Assembly (NCBI RefSeq): GCF_019392335.1
Contig: NZ_JAHXRQ010000002.1
Coordinates: 62,001-126,000 of the forward strand
Length of the DNA: 64,000 bases
DNA from: Mameliella sp. CS4
Lineage (GTDB): Bacteria > Pseudomonadota > Alphaproteobacteria > Rhodobacterales > Rhodobacteraceae
Reading direction: 5' to 3'
Part shown: positions 17,333-26,204 of the stretch, one piece after another
Layout: the number at the start of each line of letters is the position of its first letter
How positions within the stretch are numbered: the first letter of the stretch is position 1
Notes under the pieces: model-generated
Databases searched by the model: none
What the model was told of the DNA's origin: nothing
What the model saw: only the letters and a program-made list of their open reading frames with translations
Position numbers and translations under genes: made by a program

Positions 17333-17803
17333 TCAGTTCCGGGTCATTTCGCCGGCGACCCGGTTGGTATAGGGATCGCCGCCAGCGTCGAATGTCCCGC
17401 CACCGGTCATCGTGGCCCATTTGCCGGTGCCGCCCAGGACCATCCAGTCCCCTTGTGTGCGGCCTTCGGCATCGATGCCATTGGCAACCCATTTGATCAC
17501 GGCCACGTCACCGTCGCCATCCGTGTAATGGCAAAGACCGTCGCCAGAGACCGTGCCCTTGTCGATGAGGATCGCGCCGAAACAGGGGCCCTTTGCGCTG
17601 GCGAAAGGATTCGTCGGGTCCTCGGTTTCGAAACGCTCGTACATCGAGGTGGCATGCACCACGACGAGGCTGTCGGTCACCGGCATCGGCGTGGCGGTGG
17701 ATGAGCCGTGACCCACGCCGGCGGCATTCACGGTTTCGGAAAGTGTCGGGGTGGCAAAAATGAAAAAAGCCGCCGCGAGGGCGGGAAAACGGATGAAAGA
17801 CAT
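17333..17803 (-). CDS. Secreted protein of unknown function
   Basis: 156 aa with a Sec signal peptide (MSFIRFPALAAAFFIFATPT, cleavage near TLSE). The mature chain is Gly/Thr-rich with beta-strand character (WMVLGGTGKWATMTGGGTFD), reminiscent of allene-oxide-cyclase or lipocalin-like small barrels, but I cannot assign it. Two Cys (GPCFG and GLCHYTD) could form a disulfide. ATG 17803 has an excellent GGAGGAG site. It is not obviously in an operon with its minus-strand neighbours. Confidence 0.75.
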   Translation of the reverse strand: MSFIRFPALAAAFFIFATPTLSETVNAAGVGHGSSTATPMPVTDSLVVVHATSMYERFETEDPTNPFASAKGPCFGAILIDKGTVSGDGLCHYTDGDGDVAVIKWVANGIDAEGRTQGDWMVLGGTGKWATMTGGGTFDAGGDPYTNRVAGEMTRN

Positions 17804-17878
17804 GAGTTTCTCCTCCAGAATCGGTCCCGGTTGGTCCGGGACCTTTTCCGAGGATACCACGGTTTGAGGCGGCCCGGC

Positions 17879-18289
17879 CTAGTTGCAGGTAAAGCGTTCC
17901 GTCCAGCGGCCCCAGTTGTTCATGTCCATTGTGCGTTGGCGAAAGCCATAGGTGTTCGACGAGCCGCGAATATGGAAGTGGCGCACGGCGCCGCGCCAGT
18001 AGATACGGCTGCTCACCGGGGCGATGCTTTCGGCGTACATGTAATAGATGCGATTGGTGGTAAAGGCGACAGTGGCGGATTCACCGGGGGAGAGGTTCCA
18101 CCAGCCGTTGGTGACCCAGTTACCGGACAGGTCACGGTAGTTGATTGCAGTCTGGATCTGCCGGTTGCAGGCATTCAGGAAGATGACGGTGAACTGGTTG
18201 TTGTTCTGGGCGTACTGGGTCTGCGCGCGGCTTTCTCCTGCATTGAAAGCGGTCATCAAGCAGAGCGCCAGCAAAAATAGACGGTGCAT
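17879..18289 (-). CDS. Secreted DUF1036-like protein
   Basis: 136 aa with a signal peptide (MHRLFLLALCLMTAFNAGES). The mature part shows the DUF1036 pattern: a Cys-Asn pair (NACNRQIQTAINYRD), GNWVTNGWWNLSPGESATV and IYYMYAES. The function of this family is unknown; its members are small secreted or membrane-associated proteins. It ends 75 bp before the next minus-strand start and has no evident partner. Confidence 0.75.
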   Translation of the reverse strand: MHRLFLLALCLMTAFNAGESRAQTQYAQNNNQFTVIFLNACNRQIQTAINYRDLSGNWVTNGWWNLSPGESATVAFTTNRIYYMYAESIAPVSSRIYWRGAVRHFHIRGSSNTYGFRQRTMDMNNWGRWTERFTCN

Positions 18290-18444
18290 GTATCAATTCC
18301 TCAAGCAATTTATCTAAGTCCGCACAAAGGTTAGGCCGGGTCGGGCGCAGCGGTCAAGATTGTTGAGTTCGGGGCGATGCCCGGCCGGGATGATTGCCAC
18401 TTTCGCGTGCCGGGGTCATGGTGGCGCAAACGGGGAGGCGAGCG

Positions 18445-18918
18445 ATGGACTTGATCTGGGCAGGCGCGGTGATCGGTGTCGGCGGCACGGTGGCCATGGA
18501 TCTCTGGGCGCTGCTGCTGGACCGGGTCGCGGGGCAGGGGCGTCCGAACTGGGGCAACGTGGGCCGCTGGGTCGCCTGGCTGTTCCGGGGGCGCGTCTTT
18601 CACGACGATATCGGCGCGGCGGCCCCGGTGGCGGGCGAACGCGCGCTGGGCTGGGCGTTCCACTACCTTGTCGGGGTGATCTACGGCGTGGTCTTTGCGC
18701 TGATCTTCGGGCGCGCCTGGGTCGAGGCGCCGGTCCTCTGGATGGCCTGGATCTGGGGGATCGTCACCATCGCGGGCGGGTGGTTCCTGCTGCATCCGGG
18801 AATGGGGCTGGGCTGGGCGCTGTCGCGGACGGAACGGCCCTGGAAAGGGCGGCTCATGGGACTGGTGGCGCATTCGGTCTTTGCGCTGGGCCTTTGGGCG
18901 GCGGGTCTGCTCCTGTAG
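18445..18918 (+). CDS. DUF2938-type inner membrane protein
   Basis: 157 aa with four hydrophobic segments: VIGVGGTVAMDLWALLL, the YLVGVIYGVVFALIFG region, WMAWIWGIVTIAGGWFLL and GLVAHSVFALGLWAAGLLL. The pattern and the segment RPNWGNVGRWVAWLFRGRVF match DUF2938 membrane proteins of unknown function. The ATG at 18445 has GGGGAGG; an upstream start at 18394 is open but poorer. Confidence 0.78.
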   Translation: MDLIWAGAVIGVGGTVAMDLWALLLDRVAGQGRPNWGNVGRWVAWLFRGRVFHDDIGAAAPVAGERALGWAFHYLVGVIYGVVFALIFGRAWVEAPVLWMAWIWGIVTIAGGWFLLHPGMGLGWALSRTERPWKGRLMGLVAHSVFALGLWAAGLLL

Positions 18919-19065
18919 AGCGGCGCGCCTGCCCGGGCGCCGGCGGAAGACCGCCGTCACCAGGAAGGGATTTTTTCTGGACGGTTGAAACATCGGCTCT
19001 GAGGGATTTGGTCGGTGGGGAGTGCGGTAAGACCCGCGAAACCCATCTCTGACGGGAGACCGATC

Positions 19066-19494
19066 ATGAGCGTACGAAAAACCATTCTTGGCACTGCAAC
19101 CATCGTGGCACTTGCTGCGGCACCGCTGACGCCGGCCCTGGCGCAATCCGGGCCGCAGGGCACCCTGATCCAGGTTCAGGCCGCAGAAGACGTGCAATAC
19201 AGCGACAGCGACCTCAACAGCTTTGTCGATGCGGCGATGAAGGTCATGGCCCTGCGCCAGACTTACCAGGCGCGGCTTCAGGCAGCTGAAAACGAGGAAG
19301 ACCAGCAGGCGCTGGTCCGGCAGGCGCAGGAAGAGATGAAGGAGGCCATCGTGCAGACCGATGGCATCGACGTGCCGACCTATACCGCCATCGGCGAGGC
19401 CGCCCAGGCGGACGATGCCCTGAGCCAGCGGATCACCGCGATGTTCCAGGAGCGTATGCCGGGGGACGGCGCGCAACCGTCGGACGACGGGTGA
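19066..19494 (+). CDS. Secreted DUF4168-like protein
   Basis: 142 aa: signal peptide (VRKTILGTATIVALAAAPLT, cleavage near ALAQS), then a helical acidic domain with DSDLNSFVDAAMKVMALRQT and IVQTDGIDVPTYTAIGEAAQ, the layout of DUF4168. Function unknown. Start at 19066 after GGGAGA. A strong intrinsic terminator follows 36 bp downstream, so this is a monocistronic unit. Confidence 0.75.
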   Translation: MSVRKTILGTATIVALAAAPLTPALAQSGPQGTLIQVQAAEDVQYSDSDLNSFVDAAMKVMALRQTYQARLQAAENEEDQQALVRQAQEEMKEAIVQTDGIDVPTYTAIGEAAQADDALSQRITAMFQERMPGDGAQPSDDG

Positions 19495-19529
19495 TATTAG
19501 AGCCCGACGTTCGGGCCCTGTGAGATCTG

Positions 19530-19571
19530 AACCCGCGCGGAGGCCCAAGGGGCGCCGCGCGGGTTCTTTTT
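19530..19571 (+). terminator. Intrinsic terminator of the DUF4168 gene
   Basis: AACCCGCGCGG (19530-19540) pairs with CCGCGCGGGTT (19555-19565): an 11-bp perfect stem followed by CTTTTT. Confidence 0.9.
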
Positions 19572-19608
19572 GGTTGGAGGGGGCGATGGCCCCCGGCGAA
19601 GGCGCGGC

Positions 19609-19630
19609 GTAGGGCGGGGCTCACCCCGCC
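19609..19630 (+). repeat. REP-like hairpin with GTAG foot, upstream of the RAYT gene
   Basis: GTAG followed by GGCGGGG-CTCA-CCCCGCC, a 7-bp stem with a 4-nt loop. GTAG at the foot of a hairpin is the recognition mark of REP-associated transposases. Another G/C hairpin (GGGGGC/GCCCCC, 19579-19594) precedes it. Confidence 0.8.
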
Positions 19631-19669
19631 GCTTACCGGTCTTTAACCGCTTTGGCCCAGCATCGCCCT

Positions 19670-20239
19670 ATGTCGAATTACCGCCGTCCAAAGGGTCGTG
19701 GAGGATCCGTCTTTTTCACCGTCTGCCTCGCCCAGCGGGGGAGTGCCTTGCTGGTGGACGAGATCGAGATCTTGCGTGAGGCGGTGAAGGTGACACGGGC
19801 AAGGCGGCCGTTCGGGATCGACGCATGGGTGGTATTGCCCGATCACATGCATGCGGTCTGGACCTTGCCAGCGGACGACCCGAGTTATTCGGACCGATGG
19901 GGCGCGATCAAGGCGCGGTTCTCGAAGGTTGTTCGGTTGAAAGGTGGCGAGTCGGTGGGTTGGAAACCCACCCTACCCACGGACCGTAGGGTGGGTTTCC
20001 AACCCACCGAGGCGGAGCGTCTCCGCGCGGCGCGCAGCCCCAGCAAGGTGGCGAAGCAGGACGCGGGGATCTGGCAGCGCAGGTTCTGGGAGCATCACAT
20101 CCGGGATGAGGCCGATTACGTTGCTCATCTGCGGTATTGCATGACGAACCCGGTGAAACACGGGCTGGTCGAGCGGCCCGAGGATTGGCCGTATTCGTCC
20201 GTGCATCGGGACATGCGCATAGGCCGTTGGGCCGCGTAG
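19670..20239 (+). mobile_element. REP-associated tyrosine transposase (RAYT, Y1/HUH family)
   Basis: 189-aa protein starting MSNYRRPKGRGGSVFFTVCL, the standard RAYT opening. It has the metal-binding H-x-H of VLPDHMHAVW and a candidate catalytic Tyr in the segment YVAHLRYCMTNPVKHGL. RAYTs are domesticated relatives of IS200/IS605 TnpA that bind and cleave REP hairpins. Unusually, the middle of the frame contains a 25-bp perfect inverted repeat made of two GTAG-type hairpins (19952-20010), adding about 20 in-frame residues (VGWKPTLP...RRVGFQPT). The stop codon TAG lies inside the GTAG of the downstream REP. The start was chosen at 19670 because that is where family similarity begins. Confidence 0.9.
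19952..20010. repeat. 25-bp perfect inverted repeat inside the RAYT reading frame
   Basis: The arm 19952-19976 is the exact reverse complement of 19986-20010, with a 9-nt loop. The right arm begins GTAGGGTGGGTT and each arm is itself a small hairpin (GGTGGGTT/AACCCACC). Both arms are translated in frame as part of the transposase. Confidence 0.95.
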
Positions 20240-20306
20240 GGCGGGGCTTGCCCCGCCGCTGACTGCGGACCGCGGTGAAGGTCAGGCGGGGTGAACCCCG
20301 CCCTTC
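20236..20306. repeat. Inverted pair of REP-like hairpins downstream of the RAYT gene
   Basis: Forward copy 20236-20257 is GTAG-GGCGGGG-CTTG-CCCCGCC. Inverted copy 20285-20306 reads GAAG-GGCGGGG-TTCA-CCCCGCC on the minus strand. Head-to-head pairing with about 27 bp between is the arrangement called BIME in enterobacteria. The pair also lies between the convergent RAYT and ettA genes and could act as a terminator for both. Confidence 0.8.
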
Positions 20307-20317
20307 GGGTCGCTCGA

Positions 20318-21973
20318 CTACCGCGCAAACTTCTTGTGCTTCAGCCGCTTCGGTTCCAGCGCATCCGCCCCAAGCCGCCGCTTCTTGTCCTCTTCGTAGT
20401 CCTCGAAGTTGCCCTCGAACCATTCCACATGTGCCTCGCCCTCGAAGGCAAGGATATGCGTGCAGATCCGGTCGAGGAAGAAACGGTCGTGCGAGATGAC
20501 CACGGCGCAGCCGGCGAAATCGACCAGCGCGTCTTCCAGCGCCCGGAGGGTTTCCACGTCCAGGTCGTTGGTCGGTTCGTCGAGCAGGATGACGTTGCCG
20601 CCCTCCTTGAGCAGGCGCGCCATGTGCACCCGGTTGCGCTCACCGCCCGAGAGAAGGCCGACCTTCTTCTGCTGGTCGCCGCCCTTGAAGTTGAAGGCCG
20701 AGCAATAGGCGCGGCTGTTCATCTCGGCGTCGCCCAGCTTGATCTGTTCCGCGCCGCCGGAAATGGCCTCCCAGACGGTTGCTTCCGCGGCGAGATCGTC
20801 GCGCGACTGGTCGACATAGGCCAGTTGCACCGTGTCGCCGAATTCGATGGTCCCGCTGTCGGGGGTTTCCTGCCCGGTGATCATCTTGAACAGCGTCGAT
20901 TTACCGGCGCCGTTGGGCCCGATCACGCCGACGATGCCGCCCGGCGGCAACGAGAACGAGAGGTCTTCGATCAGCTGCTTGTCACCCATGTGCTTGTTGA
21001 GGTGCTCGACCTCGATCACCTTTTGCCCAAGGCGCTGGCCGTTGGGGATGATGATCTGGGCGCGGGACAGCTTTTCGCGTTCGGACTGGTTGGCCAGTTC
21101 GTTGTAGGACTGGATCCGCGCCTTGGATTTCGCCTGCCGTGCCTTGGCGCCCTGCCGCATCCATTCCAGTTCGCGTTCCAGCGTCTTCTGCTTGGCCTTG
21201 TCCTCGCGGGCTTCCTGTTGGAGGCGCTTGGCCTTCTGTTCCAGCCAGCTGGAATAGTTGCCCTCGTAGGGGATGCCACGGCCGCGGTCCAATTCCAGGA
21301 TCCAGCCGGTGATGTCGTCGAGGAAATAGCGGTCGTGCGTGACGCAGAGGATGGTGCCCTTGTAGTCGATCAGGTGCTGTTGCAGCCAGGCGATGGTCTC
21401 GGCGTCCAGGTGGTTGGTCGGTTCGTCGAGCAGCAGCATGTCGGGCGCTTCGAGCAAGAGCTTGCACAGCGCGACCCGGCGGCGTTCCCCGCCCGAGAGA
21501 TTGGCCGGCATGGCGTCATCGGGGGGGCAGCGCAGCGCCTCCATCGCGACATCGACCTGGCTGTCGAGATCCCAGAGGTTCTGGCTGTCGATCTCGTCCT
21601 GCAGCTGCGCCATTTCGTCGGCGGTCTCGTCGCTGTAGTTCATGGCCAGTTCGTTGAACCGGTCCAGCTTGGCCTTCTTCTCGGCCACGCCCAGCATGAC
21701 GTTGTCGCGCACGCTCATGTCTTCTTCCAGCTTCGGCTCCTGCGGGAGGTAGCCGACCTTGGCGCCTTCGGCGGCCCAGGCCTCGCCGGTGAAATCCTTG
21801 TCGAGTCCGGCCATGATCCGCATGAGGGTCGACTTACCGGCGCCGTTGACGCCGACGACACCGATCTTGACCCCTGGCAGAAAGCTCAGGCGGATGTTTT
21901 CAAAGCATTTCTTGCCGCCCGGATAGGTCTTGGAGACACCATCCATGTGGTAGACATACTGATACGAGGCCAT
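20318..21973 (-). CDS. ettA: Energy-dependent translational throttle protein EttA (ABC-F)
   Basis: 551 aa, the usual EttA length, beginning MASYQYVYHMDGVSKTYPGG. Tandem ABC domains: Walker [12 protein letters not shown] and [11 protein letters not shown]; signatures LSGGERRRVALCK and LSGGERNRVHMAR; Walker B ending LLLDEPTNHLD and LLDEPTNDLD. Between them is the P-site tRNA interaction motif region rich in Arg/Lys (KQKTLERELEWMRQGAKAR). It binds the ribosomal E site and gates translation according to ATP/ADP. Start 21973 follows AGGAG; longer starts lack support. Confidence 0.96.
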   Translation of the reverse strand: MASYQYVYHMDGVSKTYPGGKKCFENIRLSFLPGVKIGVVGVNGAGKSTLMRIMAGLDKDFTGEAWAAEGAKVGYLPQEPKLEEDMSVRDNVMLGVAEKKAKLDRFNELAMNYSDETADEMAQLQDEIDSQNLWDLDSQVDVAMEALRCPPDDAMPANLSGGERRRVALCKLLLEAPDMLLLDEPTNHLDAETIAWLQQHLIDYKGTILCVTHDRYFLDDITGWILELDRGRGIPYEGNYSSWLEQKAKRLQQEAREDKAKQKTLERELEWMRQGAKARQAKSKARIQSYNELANQSEREKLSRAQIIIPNGQRLGQKVIEVEHLNKHMGDKQLIEDLSFSLPPGGIVGVIGPNGAGKSTLFKMITGQETPDSGTIEFGDTVQLAYVDQSRDDLAAEATVWEAISGGAEQIKLGDAEMNSRAYCSAFNFKGGDQQKKVGLLSGGERNRVHMARLLKEGGNVILLDEPTNDLDVETLRALEDALVDFAGCAVVISHDRFFLDRICTHILAFEGEAHVEWFEGNFEDYEEDKKRRLGADALEPKRLKHKKFAR

Positions 21974-22148
21974 GATCCGCTCCTGCAGCTTGCGCGTTGT
22001 TCGTGACGGAGTACCGCGTTGGCGAGGGCGGTGCAATCTGCGGCGCGAGACGCGGAAAATTCCCGGCAAATTTGCCTTAAACCGATCTAAAGATTTCCCG
22101 GTCATCTAGGAGGTCGTGCCCACGGGCCGGGGACCGGGAAAGGCAAGG

Positions 22149-23375
22149 ATGATGCGGAACGCGCCGGAGCAGGGACAGGCTTGGCTTGGCCTAAGATGGT
22201 GGCTGCCGGGACTCTTGGCCCTGGCGTCGTCTTTGGTGGCGCTGGCCGTGGGCGTTCTTGGCGACGGTGCAGCTGGTCGGATGCTGATGGCCGGGGCTGG
22301 TCTACAGGCGGGCTTTGCCTGGATTGCGGCGGCGCGGCTTGCCCGGCGCCTGCGCGCGCTGGAGGCGGCGGTGGTCTCATCGCTGGCAGGGGGCAAGACG
22401 GCGGTGCCGGATCGCGCCGCAGGTGATGAGATCGGCGGTTTGGCGCGGGCCGTGGGTGTTCTGCATGTGGCCCTGAGCGAGGCCCGAGAGGAGGCTGCGG
22501 CAAAGCCGGCGGTCGACCTTGGGTCTTTGGAAGCGGCTCTGGACCGGGTGGCGCGGGGCGATCCCGCGATGCCGGCAGGATGTCCGCCAGGCATCGTTCG
22601 GGCGCTGGAGGTCCTAGAGGCAAGGCGCGCGACAGAGGCGGATGGACAAAGGCGGGCACAAGAACAGGCGGATCGACAGCTTCGCGAGATGATCGAAGAC
22701 TTGCGGCAGGCGCAGGCAGGTGGGCGCGACGGCGTCGAGGCGATTGTGCACCTTCGGACGGAGGCCGATGAGCTGTTGCAGGGAATGCAGGGCGTCTTGG
22801 GCGCGGCGCGGGACATGGCCGGATCCGTGGGTGCGATGCGGGGGGTTGCAGAGCGGGACCCGGGATTGCCTGGCCGGGCGCTGGAGCAGATGGCGCGGAT
22901 CGTGAGTGCGACCGACGAGATCGGACAGGTGGCCGAGGTGATGGAGGACGTTGCCTTTCAGACCAACCTGCTGGCGTTGAACGCGGGTATCGTGGCAGCG
23001 CGGGCCGGGACGGCGGGGCGTGGCTTTGCTGTCGTGGCCGACGAGATGCACGGGCTTGCCGTCCAATCTGCACAAAGCGCGCAGCGGGTCCGGGGATTGA
23101 TCTCGACCTCGCAGGAACGCGGTATCGAGGGGGTGCGTCTGGTGAGCGGGCTGGGCAAGCTGATCGACAGCGTTCAACAAGAAATTGCAGGGGGATCGGT
23201 CCGCGCAGAGCAGGCGGTGCCGGACATCGAGGCACATGCCGGTCGCCTGGCCGAGCTTGGAGCGGATCTTGCACGACTTGAGCAGCAGATGCGCAAGAGC
23301 TTTGACGAGCTGCCCGGGGGCCTGTCGGGACGTGTTTGTCCGCAGGTCCGCGGCATGGCCCGGCGGGTCGGGTAA
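22149..23375 (+). CDS. Degenerate methyl-accepting chemotaxis-like membrane protein
   Basis: 408 aa. Two N-terminal hydrophobic segments (LRWWLPGLLALASSLVALAV and MLMAGAGLQAGFAWIAAARL) are joined by a very short loop, so there is no periplasmic sensor domain. A HAMP-like and coiled-coil stretch follows, then an MCP signalling tip at about residues 265-305: DVAFQTNLLALNAGIVAARA...GRGFAVVADEMHGLA. In the tip the usual VEAARAGE becomes IVAARAGT and VRxLA becomes MHGLA, losing conserved acidic residues. It may be a diverged signalling protein rather than a normal CheA-coupled receptor. Divergently oriented to ettA. Confidence 0.75.
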   Translation: MMRNAPEQGQAWLGLRWWLPGLLALASSLVALAVGVLGDGAAGRMLMAGAGLQAGFAWIAAARLARRLRALEAAVVSSLAGGKTAVPDRAAGDEIGGLARAVGVLHVALSEAREEAAAKPAVDLGSLEAALDRVARGDPAMPAGCPPGIVRALEVLEARRATEADGQRRAQEQADRQLREMIEDLRQAQAGGRDGVEAIVHLRTEADELLQGMQGVLGAARDMAGSVGAMRGVAERDPGLPGRALEQMARIVSATDEIGQVAEVMEDVAFQTNLLALNAGIVAARAGTAGRGFAVVADEMHGLAVQSAQSAQRVRGLISTSQERGIEGVRLVSGLGKLIDSVQQEIAGGSVRAEQAVPDIEAHAGRLAELGADLARLEQQMRKSFDELPGGLSGRVCPQVRGMARRVG

Positions 23376-23469
23376 GGCCCCTGCACGAAAGGGTTTCTTG
23401 CACAAACCGGCCTGAGCGCGTATCCGGTTTCCCGGTGCGCGCAGGCGGATCTTTGCGGGAGGATGCGGC

Positions 23470-24132
23470 GTGCCGCAGTCGGGGATACAGGGTCAGGGCC
23501 TTTTCATGGCCGGCGCGGGTGCGCTGGACGGGCGGGCGCTGCCGCGCGGAGCGCGGATCGGCCTGCTGGGCGGGTCTTTCGATCCGCCGCACGCCGGGCA
23601 CCTGCACCTGTCGCGCGAGGCGCTCAAGCGGTTCGATCTGGATCGCGTCGTCTGGCTGGTGAGCCCGGGCAACCCGCTGAAGCCCAATCCCCCCGCGCCA
23701 TTGGCAGACAGGATGGCGGCGGCCCGGGCGATGACCGACCATCCGCGCATCACCGTCAGCGATTTCGAGGCCCGCGCGGGCACGCGCTATACCGCCGAAA
23801 CCCTGGCGCGGCTGCGATACCTGTTCCCGAGGGTGCAGTTCACCTGGTTGATGGGCGCCGACAATCTGGCGCAGTTCCACCGCTGGGACAACTGGCAGGG
23901 TATCCTGCAGAGCGTGCCGGTGGGGGTGCTGGCGCGGCCCGGCCTGCGCACGGCGGCGCGCAGCTCTCCGGCGGCGCGCATTTATCGCGCGGCACAAATG
24001 CCGGCGCAGGCCTCGCACCGGCTGGCCGGCGCGCGCGCCCCGGCCTGGTGTTTCGTGAACATGCCGATGACCGACCTCAGCTCGACCGCGATCCGCGCGG
24101 CGGGCCACTGGGCAACAGGCCCGAAATCGTGA
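23470..24132 (+). CDS. nadD: Nicotinate-nucleotide adenylyltransferase
   Basis: About 220 aa from the GTG at 23470; an ATG at 23506 is an equally possible start. The nucleotidyltransferase motif [18 protein letters not shown] and C-terminal [11 protein letters not shown] (the (I/L)SSTxIR motif) are both present, with [17 protein letters not shown] between them. It transfers AMP from ATP to nicotinate mononucleotide in NAD synthesis. In many alphaproteobacteria nadD follows obgE/proA/rsfS; here it is instead followed by dacB. Confidence 0.95.
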   Translation: MPQSGIQGQGLFMAGAGALDGRALPRGARIGLLGGSFDPPHAGHLHLSREALKRFDLDRVVWLVSPGNPLKPNPPAPLADRMAAARAMTDHPRITVSDFEARAGTRYTAETLARLRYLFPRVQFTWLMGADNLAQFHRWDNWQGILQSVPVGVLARPGLRTAARSSPAARIYRAAQMPAQASHRLAGARAPAWCFVNMPMTDLSSTAIRAAGHWATGPKS

Positions 24133-24190
24133 AGGGCGTGACTCCAGTTGCCGGTTGCCCGACGGGGCGGGATTCGCTTAGATCGGCCTC

Positions 24191-25705
24191 ATGACGCATG
24201 GCATTTCCAGACGTGCCTTCCTGGGGGGAGTGGCGGGTGCGGCGCTAGGCGGGGCGGCATTGCCCGGCTGGGCGCGGGCGCCCGAAACCTCCTTGCGCCC
24301 GGTTGCACGGTCCGACGATTTCCGAAAACGCATCCAGCCGCCCGCAGAGGCGCTGATCGAACGCGCGGCGCTGGACGGCGATGTCAGCTTTGCTGTCGCC
24401 CGCCTGCACAGCGGCGAGGTGCTGGAGACGCATTCCCCCGACGTGAGCCTGCCCCCGGCCAGCGTGGCCAAGGCGCTGACCGCCGGTTACGCGCTGGACG
24501 TGCTGGGGCCCGGGCATCATTTTGTCACCCGCGTGATCGCCACCGGTCCCGTCAAGGACGGGGTGGTGCACGGCGACCTTGTGCTGGCGGGCGGCGGCGA
24601 TCCGACGCTGGACACCGACGCCCTGGCCGGGCTGGCCGCCGGGGTCAGCGCCGCCGGGGTCACTGGACTGACCGGCGGGCTGAAGGTCTGGGGCGGGGCG
24701 CTGCCCTCGCTCATCGGCATCGACGCCAGCCAGCCGGATCATGTCGGCTATAACCCGTCGGTGTCCGGGCTGAACCTGAACTACAACCGCGTGCATTTCG
24801 AATGGCGCAAGGCGGGCAGCGACTACACGGTGACGATGCAGGCGCGCTCTGCCGCGCATCGGCCGGACGTGCGCGTCGCCCGGATGGACCTGATCGACCG
24901 CAGCCTGCCGGTCTACACCTATGAAGACCGCTCTGGCCGCGACAACTGGACGGTGGCGCGCGGCGCACTGGGCGATGGCGGTGCGCGCTGGCTGCCTATC
25001 AAGAAGCCCGAGGCCTACGCGGGCGAGGTGTTCCAGACGCTGTTGGCGGCGCAGGGAATCAAGACCGGCAAGCCGGAAATCGCCGCAGGTTTGCCCGGGG
25101 GCGATGAACTGGCCCGCCACGAAAGCCAGCCCTTGCGGGTGATCCTGCGCGACATGCTGAAATGGTCGACCAACCTGACCGCCGAGGTGGTGGGCCTGTC
25201 GGCAACGGTGGCGCGCAGCGGGGCCGTGCCCGCCTCTCTCAAGGCGTCTGCGGCGGAAATGAACACCTGGGCGCAGGAAAAGCTGGGCGTTCCCGGTCTG
25301 GCGTTGATCGATCACTCGGGCCTGGGCGACCAGAGCCGGGTCAGCGCGATGCAGATGATGGGATGCCTGCGCGGGTTACGCATGAAGATGGGCATCAAGC
25401 CGCTGCTCAAGGATATGCCGCTTCGCGATTCCCGTTACCAGGTGATCGAGAATGCGCCGCTGAAGGTGCGCGCCAAGACGGGCACGCTGAATTTCGTCAG
25501 CGGGCTGGCCGGGTTCGTCGATCTGCCCGACGGCACCGAGCTTGTCTTTGCGATCTTTGCCGCCGACATGCCGCGCCGGGACGCGCTGACCAAGGCGCAG
25601 CGCGAACGCCCCGAGGGCGGGCGCAGCTGGAACAGCCGGGCCAAGATCTTGCAGCAGGGGCTGATCGGACGCTGGGGTGTGCTGTACGAAAGCGACCCGG
25701 TCTGA
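24191..25705 (+). CDS. dacB: Tat-exported D-alanyl-D-alanine carboxypeptidase/endopeptidase (PBP4 type)
   Basis: 504-aa S13-family peptidase. The N-terminus THGISRRAFLGGVAGAALGG is a twin-arginine signal, so the enzyme is exported folded to the periplasm. The active-site triad of motifs is visible: SVAK (Ser91/Lys94), the SxN motif in WSTNLTAEVVG, and KTGTLN. It trims and cuts peptidoglycan peptides. It starts 58 bp after nadD and may share its transcript. Confidence 0.94.
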   Translation: MTHGISRRAFLGGVAGAALGGAALPGWARAPETSLRPVARSDDFRKRIQPPAEALIERAALDGDVSFAVARLHSGEVLETHSPDVSLPPASVAKALTAGYALDVLGPGHHFVTRVIATGPVKDGVVHGDLVLAGGGDPTLDTDALAGLAAGVSAAGVTGLTGGLKVWGGALPSLIGIDASQPDHVGYNPSVSGLNLNYNRVHFEWRKAGSDYTVTMQARSAAHRPDVRVARMDLIDRSLPVYTYEDRSGRDNWTVARGALGDGGARWLPIKKPEAYAGEVFQTLLAAQGIKTGKPEIAAGLPGGDELARHESQPLRVILRDMLKWSTNLTAEVVGLSATVARSGAVPASLKASAAEMNTWAQEKLGVPGLALIDHSGLGDQSRVSAMQMMGCLRGLRMKMGIKPLLKDMPLRDSRYQVIENAPLKVRAKTGTLNFVSGLAGFVDLPDGTELVFAIFAADMPRRDALTKAQRERPEGGRSWNSRAKILQQGLIGRWGVLYESDPV

Positions 25706-25786
25706 GCGCGCGCCTTGCGCCGGGCGGGCCGGCTGCATACCTGAAGTCCGGCAGGGACCATCGGCGGAATTGCGGAAGGGGACGCT

Positions 25787-26095
25787 ATGGACATGTTCGA
25801 ATCGTTCATCGACCAGGCCTTTCGACGGGCGCAGGAAAACGGGGATCTTGACGATCTGCCGGGCACCGGGAAACCCATCAAGCCGAGCAGCCTGACCGCC
25901 GACCCCTTTGCGCATACATTTGCAGAGAGCGGGGCCATGACGCCGTTTGGCATGATGCAAGAGCGTATTGACATTGCGCGCAAACGGCTTGCTCAGGCGA
26001 CCGACCCGGAAGAGCGGCGCGTCCTCCAGTCCGAGATCTCTGCCCTGGAAACCCGCAAGGCGATCGAGATGGAGACCTGGAAGCGATATAGCTGA
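25787..26095 (+). CDS. DUF1992 (DnaJ-homologue-family) protein
   Basis: 102 aa with the family motif FRRAQENGDLDDLPGTGKPI near the N-terminus and a charged helical C-terminal half. DUF1992 proteins (YhdN-like) are small cytoplasmic proteins of unknown function, sometimes labelled 'DnaJ homologue subfamily C'. The ATG at 25787 follows GGAAGGGG. A terminator sits about 40 bp after the stop. Confidence 0.88.
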   Translation: MDMFESFIDQAFRRAQENGDLDDLPGTGKPIKPSSLTADPFAHTFAESGAMTPFGMMQERIDIARKRLAQATDPEERRVLQSEISALETRKAIEMETWKRYS

Positions 26096-26137
26096 CCGCG
26101 CGCACCGGGATGCCACAGCCTGCGGGGACCAACGAAC

Positions 26138-26164
26138 AAGGGCCCCGCGATGCAGGGCCCTTTT
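26138..26164 (+). terminator. Intrinsic terminator after the DUF1992 gene
   Basis: AAGGGCCC (26138-26145) pairs with GGGCCCTT (26155-26162), followed by TTTT overlapping the end of the stem. The symmetry means it may also serve the convergent L,D-transpeptidase gene. Confidence 0.8.
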
Positions 26165-26204
26165 CATGTTTGTGGTCCGGGCCGGTGGCAGCCGGCCGGA
26201 CGGC

